DNA of 10,896 nt from Legionella longbeachae (GTDB lineage: Bacteria; Pseudomonadota; Gammaproteobacteria; Legionellales; Legionellaceae): NCBI GenBank assembly GCA_016191305.1, contig JACPOX010000082.1:1-10896 (forward strand), written 5' to 3'. The number at the start of each line of letters is the position of its first letter. Positions within the stretch are counted from its first letter, which is position 1. Below are positions 5,615 to 10,896 of the stretch, one piece after another. Both the position numbers and the translations under genes were made by a program. Under the pieces are notes generated by a model. The model did not search any database, was not told the origin of the DNA, and saw nothing but the letters and a program-made list of their open reading frames with translations.

Positions 5615-6661
5615 ATGATAAATTTCGTCCAGCTTCGTTATAAAACTAAAAAGCATGCGGCTCGTTTGAAGCGTAGGATTACCTTAGCCAATACAATCAT
5701 TTTTGTTGGTATATTAACCACTATTATTTATATTTTTTCCTATTTGTTTCCTTTCACTGATAATGCCTTTGTAGTCAATAATGTTCGTCCTGTAGCAGCC
5801 CTTGCTAATGGTTACATCACTGACTTTTATATCCAAAATGGTGATGTTGTTAAAAAAGGACAAAAGCTTTTCACTGTATTTAAAAAACCTTATGTTTACG
5901 CGGTTGAGCAACTTTGTGCTGATTTAGCCAGTGCAGAGGCAAAATTAGCCGCACTTAAAACTACTTACGAACGGGATCAGAAACTCAGTGAAAACAAACA
6001 AAAAAACTTCATTAAATTAAAACAAGATGAGCAAAAGTACAATAAGGGATATTTATTAAAATCTGTATCGCTTATTACCCTACAAAACTCTCAACAAGAA
6101 ACAAAAGCAGCTAAAGATAAATGGGACGCATCTCTTAAACAGTTAGAGATCGATACACATCAAATTCACGCGCAGGAAAATGATATTAAGTCTCTTCATG
6201 CCCGTTTAAAAAATGCCAAGGTAAATTTATATCAAACTGATGTTTATGCACATAGCAATGGGATTATCCAAAATTTGTTTTTTAGTCTTGGAACACCCGT
6301 CAATATCAATCAGCCCTTATTTTCTTTGGTTGATACAGATAACATTTATATTCAGGCTAATTTTAATGAAACTGATTTGCGCGATGTGCGAATAGGATCA
6401 AAAGTTTTGGTTTTTCCCAGAATGTATCTAGGTAGAAAAATATTTCATGGAATAATTGATTCGGATTATTGGTCAGCTAATCGACAATTAGTAGACAATC
6501 GAACTCAATTACAAAATGTTATTAATGAAAATCAATGGATTTTGTTGCCTCAACGCCTTCCCGTGATTATCAGAATAACAGATCCCGATCCCAAGTACCC
6601 ACTTCGCCTTGGAACCAGCGCTTATGTTTATTCTTTTTTTCAATGTTTACCTTATCAGTAA
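5615..6661 (+). CDS. HlyD/EmrA/AaeA-family periplasmic adaptor protein
   Basis: A 348-residue membrane-fusion protein. It has a basic cytoplasmic N-terminus (residues 8-21), one inner-membrane anchor (about 24-45) and the family motif TDNAFV. A lipoyl half-domain follows (VAALANGYITDFYIQNGDVV, then KKGQ), with a helical hairpin at about 95-215. The second lipoyl half is VYAHSNGIIQNLFFSLGTPV, and the beta-barrel region has NFNETDLRDVRIGSKV. It would link the FUSC inner-membrane pump to the outer-membrane factor. The ATG at 5615 has no clear Shine-Dalgarno; a T-run precedes it. The C-terminus, after YPLRLGTSAYVY, reads SFFQCLPYQ. This looks unrelated to the family and coincides with the suspected deletion junction into the next gene, so its last residues may be altered. 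Confidence 0.87.
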   Translation: MINFVQLRYKTKKHAARLKRRITLANTIIFVGILTTIIYIFSYLFPFTDNAFVVNNVRPVAALANGYITDFYIQNGDVVKKGQKLFTVFKKPYVYAVEQLCADLASAEAKLAALKTTYERDQKLSENKQKNFIKLKQDEQKYNKGYLLKSVSLITLQNSQQETKAAKDKWDASLKQLEIDTHQIHAQENDIKSLHARLKNAKVNLYQTDVYAHSNGIIQNLFFSLGTPVNINQPLFSLVDTDNIYIQANFNETDLRDVRIGSKVLVFPRMYLGRKIFHGIIDSDYWSANRQLVDNRTQLQNVINENQWILLPQRLPVIIRITDPDPKYPLRLGTSAYVYSFFQCLPYQ

Positions 6662-7272
6662 TCTATTTTTATGTATTAAAATATTTTTACGCATTCAAAA
6701 ATCTATCCATGATGGTGATTGCTATGGGAGCAATCGTTTTAGAGACCACACCCCCTGCTAATTTTCAAATCGCATATGGATTTATTTCATCAACCGCATT
6801 ATCGGTAACAACCGCACTCATCTGTTTAAGATTTTTTCCTAATATGTATTTGATCGTATGGAATAGAGCATTACAAAAATTTATTCAATGCCTTGAAAAC
6901 GATATAGATTGCACTGTAGAACAGAAAAATAATCATCCTACCGGCAAAGAAATTTTTCATCTAGGAATGCTTAGAAATTATCGAAGAATGCTACCTAAAA
7001 AATACATAAGGCAAGCCTATCGTATGTCGGTAAATGTACGAAATATTCAATATGCTTTGGATAATTTATATTATGAAACAAAAAATGAACTATTTTGGCA
7101 TGGGATTAGAGACAATCTTCATTCACTTAGACTCAAAATGAACAACTATACACCTGGCAACGAACCGAAAATGCCTATACAACCAAGTACAAAATTACAA
7201 CAATACGTTGTGCAATGTTTGCAAAAAACATTTATCCAGTGGAATAAAATATGTTATCTACGACAGCACTGA
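6643..7272 (+). pseudogene. C-terminal tail of a FUSC-family (AaeB/YccS-like) inner-membrane pump
   Basis: About 209 residues from the ATG at 6643. The frame stays open further 5', but upstream it overlaps hlyD out of frame. The text matches the end of a FUSC membrane domain: VIYFYVLKYFYAFKNLSMMV, the helix around FISSTALSVTTALICLRFFP, and then the cytoplasmic helical region with a YRRMLPKKY segment. FUSC pumps normally have about 650-700 residues in two such halves, so at least the N-terminal half and the first helices of this half are missing. There is no Shine-Dalgarno before 6643 and the start overlaps the hlyD stop. A fusion of hlyD's end to mid-FUSC by deletion near 6630 explains this best. 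It overlaps the next gene by 22 nt. It may be translated as a shortened protein but is probably a remnant. Confidence 0.6.
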
Positions 7273-8141
7273 AACAAAAACTTGATTATGCGCGATTTAC
7301 CCATTTATTAGTCATGTTTATGGTCGCCATGTTGATTTATTTATTTTCGACTATTCCCTATAAATGGTGGGTCTTGCTCACTGTGTTGGTCATTAATGCT
7401 GGCATTGAACCAGGGTTAATTATCAGACGGGCCGTGCATCGAATTAACGGAACTTTCGCTGCATTAGTTATTTTAATTCCCTTAATTTATTTCATGCAGC
7501 TCAATTATAGATTAATTCCAGTTACATTCGTCCTGGCTACAATTGGATTAGCAGTTTCATTACTCAATACAAACCGCTACGATATTAGTGTTTTTTTCAT
7601 AACGATAGTCGTTTTTTTATTATTAGCACAAACAACAGATGTAAATTCCTCTCTTAGCCCTTTTGAAATGGTGATAAATAGAGGAATCTGCACTTTGATT
7701 GGTATTTCTATTGTGTTGATAGGTGATTATTTTTTATTTCAAACCTACAACTATTCGCAAAAACTGTATTTATTTCATCAGATGGTGGTTTACAATTTTT
7801 TCAAAAAAACAGTGCCCATAATAATTAATTGTCGTGCAGAAAGAAGAAACACCTTTCTTTTTGTTGAACAATTGCGTGGGCAAGTCTTAGAGCATTGTTC
7901 TCCTATTGCCATTAGCTCTGAAAATTTAAAACTGCAATTTAAAATTAGTCCCGAAGCCAAAGAACGAATTGATATTTTTCAAGAAACAGTTTGGGAAATA
8001 CGCAGGCTTATGTTTGCATTATGTGTTTCTGAGTTTGTTTTACGCTCTAAAACAAGCTCTCAGAAACATCTACAACAATTTGAACTCTTGATGCAAAAGG
8101 CTAAAGAGAATTTTATAAGCACAGAAGAAATTCTTAAATAA
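7251..8141 (+). CDS. Half-size FUSC-family inner-membrane protein (aromatic-acid-exporter type)
   Basis: A 296-residue protein. It has six predicted membrane helices (about residues 16-34, 39-57, 68-84, 88-105, 111-128, 145-163) and a cytoplasmic C-terminal half. The segment W39-W-V-L-L-T followed by RRAVHRINGTF (residues 59-69) is the FUSC signature W-x-V-L-T...R-x-x-H-R-I-x-G-T found in the N-terminal half of AaeB. It therefore corresponds to one half of a normal FUSC pump. It starts inside the end of the preceding FUSC fragment (22-nt overlap, GTGGA just upstream as a weak Shine-Dalgarno), indicating translational coupling. It would export a small, perhaps aromatic, compound with the upstream adaptor and outer-membrane channel. 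The substrate is not deducible. The next gene is convergent, only 20 nt away. Confidence 0.82.
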   Translation: MLSTTALKQKLDYARFTHLLVMFMVAMLIYLFSTIPYKWWVLLTVLVINAGIEPGLIIRRAVHRINGTFAALVILIPLIYFMQLNYRLIPVTFVLATIGLAVSLLNTNRYDISVFFITIVVFLLLAQTTDVNSSLSPFEMVINRGICTLIGISIVLIGDYFLFQTYNYSQKLYLFHQMVVYNFFKKTVPIIINCRAERRNTFLFVEQLRGQVLEHCSPIAISSENLKLQFKISPEAKERIDIFQETVWEIRRLMFALCVSEFVLRSKTSSQKHLQQFELLMQKAKENFISTEEILK

Positions 8142-8161
8142 AATAAAAAATTAGCTCCATT

Positions 8162-8686
8162 TTACTTCATATATATCTGGTGTATAGGAGCATTCTGAGG
8201 GGCTTTTTTTTCCTCAATTACATGATTTAATAATCTCAATTCAGAAATAGCACCTTTTTTCCTTTGGTTTAAATCATTCAGAGCTTTATTTAAATTCTCA
8301 ATTGTGGTGTTCGTCCTAAAAATTCTCTCTTCCAAGTTAATTAATATGGAATTATAAGTATCCATGGGTGAATAGCCTAGCGATTGCCTGATTAAAAATA
8401 GTTCTGTTCGACTCGATATGCCTAATAAGCTTTCAGAGGTGGATTTAAACTCTTCTTCTTGCTTTGTCGCTTTATCATAACCTTGCTCATGCTGCTCTTT
8501 TTTCATCTTGAGGTTCTTCAGTTTTAAATTTTCATCCACCAAAGTATGATTGTAGTTGTCTATTCGCCCCTCAAGAGAGGTAAAATAAGGACCATAAGAA
8601 CGATTAATTTCCATTAAATCCATCAAGTTATGTCTCTTAAAGTACCCTCGAAGTTCAGACTGCGTTTTATATGGGAATTGTGACAT
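8162..8686 (-). CDS. Hypothetical coiled-coil protein
   Basis: A 174-residue soluble, Lys/Glu-rich protein that I do not recognise. Two stretches look like coiled coil: about residues 45-85 (many K/E/Q with spaced L, for example ENLKLKNLKMKKEQ) and about 116-160 (LINLEERIFRTNTTIENLNK onward). They are joined by a less charged segment with LFLIRQSLGYSPMDTYNSIL. There is no signal peptide, membrane span or cysteine. The C-terminal 20 residues contain VIEEKK and end IHQIYMK, loosely like the short Glu-rich signals of Dot/Icm substrates, which is weak evidence. The ATG at 8686 is preceded by a weak TGAGA Shine-Dalgarno and by an extended -10 promoter. It is transcribed toward the FUSC gene, with no obvious terminator between them. 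Confidence 0.7.
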   Translation of the reverse strand: MSQFPYKTQSELRGYFKRHNLMDLMEINRSYGPYFTSLEGRIDNYNHTLVDENLKLKNLKMKKEQHEQGYDKATKQEEEFKSTSESLLGISSRTELFLIRQSLGYSPMDTYNSILINLEERIFRTNTTIENLNKALNDLNQRKKGAISELRLLNHVIEEKKAPQNAPIHQIYMK

Positions 8687-8714
8687 GATTCAATCTCATT
8701 AAGTTAAATGAAAA

Positions 8715-8723
8715 ATTATATCA
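8715..8723 (-). promoter_or_regulatory. Extended -10 promoter of the coiled-coil gene
   Basis: On the minus strand TG-A-TATAAT (8715-8723) is a perfect extended -10. No good -35 is seen, as is usual for this promoter type. The predicted start near 8708 gives a leader of about 20 nt before the ATG at 8686. The rest of the 8687-8904 spacer shows nothing else supportable. Confidence 0.5.
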
Positions 8724-8904
8724 CTCATTGCACAGCAGAGAAATATATTCTCCATTATGTTTATTGTTTGGGATTATTATTACCCTTAATAAAGTTAAAA
8801 GTTTATTACCTAGGTCATTATGGATTATTCAATGGCAAGAAATTTCGCAATAATATTATTCCTGAAATCCATTCATTTACTAAAAAATATACTGCTTCAT
8901 GAAA

Positions 8905-9705
8905 CTAAGTTTGAGGTCTAATAAACTCCTCCACCAATTTAGCAAATTGCTCAGGATATTCCAGTTGAGGTAAATGGCCACATTCCATAAAGCAATAATA
9001 GTGTGCTCCAGGGATATGATCAGCAAGAAATTTGCTTGCTTTTTCAATTAGTATTAAATCTTCCTCTGAACCCAATACCATAACTGGCATCTGAATTTTC
9101 TGGAGCCAACTCGTTGAATTAAACTGCTCCAAAGCGGCGTATTGTCCTTCATAACCTTTAACTGTAAATGGGTAGGGATTGTCCAAACCAATTTGAATTA
9201 ATTGTTCCAACTTTCCTGGCTGCGCAAGAAATTGATACGAAAAAGCCCAAGCGCAAGACGCCTTAATCAGTGACTTAAATGGCGTATTTGCTTTGATAAG
9301 CTCAAGCTGGGCAGCAAGATAAATATGAAAAGAAGTATGTATTGATGCTGCGGAATTACCAATTATTGCAGATTTTACCAATTTTGGATAATGAAATGCC
9401 AAAGTCTGCAGAATAAATCCTCCCATTGAGTTTCCCACAAAATGAGCTTGATGAATTCCAAGCGCAGAACACAAAGCAGCCACATCATTCGCCATCTGAT
9501 CTATAGAATACGGCCCATCCGGAATATCCGTCTGCCCCGCTCCCCGGTTATCAAAAAATATCAGCTGAAACTTATCTTTTAAATGATCAATTAATTCGCA
9601 CCAAACAGTACTATCCGAACTAAAACCCGCAATAAAAACAAGAGGTTCACCTTGACCGTGTATTTCGTAATACATGGATATATCATTAACTTTTAAGTGA
9701 GGCAT
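8905..9705 (-). CDS. Alpha/beta-hydrolase fold enzyme
   Basis: A 266-residue cytoplasmic hydrolase with a complete catalytic set. The nucleophile elbow is G91-N-S93-M-G-G, the acid is D216 in LGSEEDLI, and the base is H244 in CGHLPQLEYP. The oxyanion-hole strand FIAGF (24-28) and the FFDNRGAGQTD loop (50-60) are also typical of this class (esterases, lactonases, C-C hydrolases). A variable cap lies at about residues 120-195. The specific ester or lactone substrate cannot be told. An in-frame ATG at 9729 exists, but the ATG at 9705 is preferred: AAGGGA lies 6 nt upstream of it, and homologues typically begin close to the first beta strand. A promoter with an operator-like dyad lies upstream. 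It is monocistronic as far as seen. Confidence 0.88.
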   Translation of the reverse strand: MPHLKVNDISMYYEIHGQGEPLVFIAGFSSDSTVWCELIDHLKDKFQLIFFDNRGAGQTDIPDGPYSIDQMANDVAALCSALGIHQAHFVGNSMGGFILQTLAFHYPKLVKSAIIGNSAASIHTSFHIYLAAQLELIKANTPFKSLIKASCAWAFSYQFLAQPGKLEQLIQIGLDNPYPFTVKGYEGQYAALEQFNSTSWLQKIQMPVMVLGSEEDLILIEKASKFLADHIPGAHYYCFMECGHLPQLEYPEQFAKLVEEFIRPQT

Positions 9706-9744
9706 GTTGTTCCCTTGATTTAGTTCCATAAACTATCTAGTTGA

Positions 9745-9777
9745 TATAGCGTCACCCACTAAGTAGCGGACGCTATA
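9745..9777. promoter_or_regulatory. Operator-like 9-bp dyad upstream of the hydrolase
   Basis: TATAGCGTC (9745-9753) and GACGCTATA (9769-9777) are perfect inverted copies around 15 nt. The dyad sits at the predicted transcription start and touches the -10 box, so a bound repressor would block initiation. If transcribed, it would form a leader hairpin about 40 nt before the ATG at 9705. Confidence 0.5.
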
Positions 9778-9806
9778 CTATAATATGTATTGAAGGTTGT
9801 TGCCAA
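9777..9806 (-). promoter_or_regulatory. Sigma-70 promoter of the hydrolase gene
   Basis: On the minus strand TTGGCA (-35, 9801-9806), an 18-nt spacer, and TATAGT (-10, 9777-9782) each match the consensus at five of six positions. The start is predicted near 9770. Confidence 0.55.
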
Positions 9807-9896
9807 GGAGATCACTTATACAAACAGATGATGGCAATGATGACAGTAAAGCATCAACCACGGTTTTAAATAAGCGATTATAGTCAAACACCTATA

Positions 9897-10896
9897 TTAC
9901 TTATTCCAAGCTCTTAAATGTCCAACAAAAGAATGAAGCTCAAATCGTTCGAAAAGTTTCTGGGAAACAATATCTTCTTTAACTTCTTCAAATACGTCTA
10001 TATTTTTTATTGTCATACCTTCTGCCTGACTATATCGCGCATATTCATTTTCTAATAACACTTCGGCATTTATATTATGAACATCAGGTTTCGAAAAAAT
10101 AAAAGTTATAGATTGAAATTTTTCTAATATTGCATCAATAACCAATGTATCCGATAGGTTCAATGAATCGTAAAGCTCAGAAGATCCTTTTGCATTTATA
10201 TTCATAAATGCATTTTTGTAAAACTGAATAAATCCGGGAATATTTTTAATAATGATCGTTTGAGATTGACAGTCAATTCTAGCTATAAGCACTTCTGATT
10301 TGGCTAATTTTCTATGAATTAATTCATCAATATCATATAAATAATAAACAATATCTTGGCCAGAATTATTAGTTAACACCTCGGGTATTGTTTCACTAAC
10401 TGATTTAAATGCATTTAAAATGCTTTGCAAAGGAACCTTGCGTTTTTGAGTACGTATAAAACGTTCATGATTTCCATGAATCGCTTTTTCAATAGGGTAA
10501 TGGGTAACAGAAATTCTTAATTTAGACCCTCGAAAAAGACCTAAATGAATCGCATCTCTTCCTGCGTTCATTTGTTCTAAAAACACGTGAGGAGCTTGCT
10601 GATTTTCCTGTAATATTTCATATAGATGTCGAATGCTTTCCTGAGTAATAACACATGACTCACCATGAGTAAGCGTACCATGTATTGATCGATCTTCGCC
10701 TAGTGATGGATGACCTAATAAATGTAAGCGAAATTTATCGGGCGAGATATTTGCGAAGTCAGATAAATGAAGATTAAAATCCTGCAGCGTATTTTTCATG
10801 AGCCAAGATTTACCAGTTGGAGGTGCGCCAATGATCACTTGAGTATAACGCTGAGTACAAAGATGATGAGACAGTGGTGTTAAAGAATGTATTTTA
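9897..10896 (-). CDS. Zeta-toxin-like P-loop kinase, N-terminus beyond the right edge
   Basis: The frame is open from the window edge (TPLSHHLCTQRYTQV precedes the first possible internal start, a GTG at 10838), so the gene begins outside. A Walker A motif GAPPTGKS is encoded at 10806-10829. It is followed by ISPDKFR, then THGESCVITQESIRHLYEIL, the acidic HVFLEQMNAGRDA strand, and an Arg-rich HERFIRTQKRKVP lid-like segment. This order resembles the zeta-toxin/UDP-N-acetylglucosamine kinase fold (P-loop, D-K-x-R, ESS-like motif, basic lid). The P-loop reads GxPPTGKS rather than the usual GxPGSGKS. After about residue 165 (from the GTG) some 150 residues have no recognised domain. No epsilon-type antitoxin is visible downstream, so a classical toxin-antitoxin pair is not shown. 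A secreted effector or a housekeeping nucleotide kinase is equally possible. Confidence 0.7.
   Translation of the reverse strand, partial: KIHSLTPLSHHLCTQRYTQVIIGAPPTGKSWLMKNTLQDFNLHLSDFANISPDKFRLHLLGHPSLGEDRSIHGTLTHGESCVITQESIRHLYEILQENQQAPHVFLEQMNAGRDAIHLGLFRGSKLRISVTHYPIEKAIHGNHERFIRTQKRKVPLQSILNAFKSVSETIPEVLTNNSGQDIVYYLYDIDELIHRKLAKSEVLIARIDCQSQTIIIKNIPGFIQFYKNAFMNINAKGSSELYDSLNLSDTLVIDAILEKFQSITFIFSKPDVHNINAEVLLENEYARYSQAEGMTIKNIDVFEEVKEDIVSQKLFERFELHSFVGHLRAWNK

Noticed and set aside
6535..6642. Upstream extension of the FUSC fragment from an ATG at 6535
   Set aside because: This part overlaps well-conserved HlyD coding sequence in another frame and reads as unrelated polar text, so it is a shadow.
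8708..8902. 64-residue plus-strand ORF (start MKNYITHCTAEK)
   Set aside because: No Shine-Dalgarno, no recognisable domain, and its start overlaps the predicted extended -10 promoter of the minus-strand coiled-coil gene. Likely chance.

Overview
The window reads like an accessory region of an intracellular gammaproteobacterium, most plausibly a Legionella species or a close relative. This is inferred from three things: AT-rich DNA with strong K/N/I/L codon bias, eukaryote-like proteins (RCC1 repeats, and a TPR protein ending in a CaaX-type motif), and envelope genes typical of that order. No rRNA, tRNA, CRISPR array or complete insertion sequence is visible, so the assignment rests on gene content alone.

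Layout, left to right. Positions 2-1062 (+) hold the 3' part of an RCC1-repeat gene broken by an out-of-frame microdeletion near position 810. Positions about 1067-1170 look like the decayed 3' end of an IS200/IS605-type tnpB. They lead directly into a 160-aa TPR protein (1174-1656, +) whose last four residues, CNIF, form a possible host prenylation box. Positions about 1734-1921 (-) are the frameshifted C-terminal remnant of a Tn3-family transposase, so the TPR gene sits between two transposon relics. Positions 1999-3055 (-) are an MFS transporter missing its middle (TM6 and the central loop) with a frame change at the scar. The 256-bp spacer upstream of it carries an operator-like dyad and several inverted repeats. 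Positions 3324-3737 (-) encode a cysteine-rich lipoprotein with five CX3C motifs and a good sigma-70 promoter.

Positions 3997-8141 (+) encode an envelope export system: a NodT/OprM-type outer-membrane factor lipoprotein, an EmrA/AaeA-type HlyD adaptor, the C-terminal tail of one FUSC-family inner-membrane pump, and a half-size FUSC protein. The first two genes are separated by a GC-rich cloverleaf-like palindromic element (5379-5480) flanked by 12-bp direct repeats. The adaptor/pump junction near 6630 looks like another deletion scar. If functional, the set would form an inner membrane, periplasm and outer membrane exporter resembling AaeAB plus an OMF. The truncation of the first FUSC gene makes this doubtful.

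Positions 8162-8686 (-) encode an unrecognised coiled-coil protein. Positions 8905-9705 (-) encode an alpha/beta hydrolase with a complete Ser-Asp-His triad and an operator-like dyad over its promoter. Positions 9897-10896 (-) encode a zeta-toxin-like P-loop kinase with a long extra C-terminal region, running off the right edge.

The overall theme is decay mixed with intact candidate effector genes. Three loci (RCC1, MFS, hlyD/FUSC) each show an internal deletion or truncation, and two transposase relics lie nearby. No new multi-gene defence or modification system is evident. The most notable single items are the TPR-CaaX protein, the cloverleaf repeat, the CX3C lipoprotein and the zeta-like kinase.
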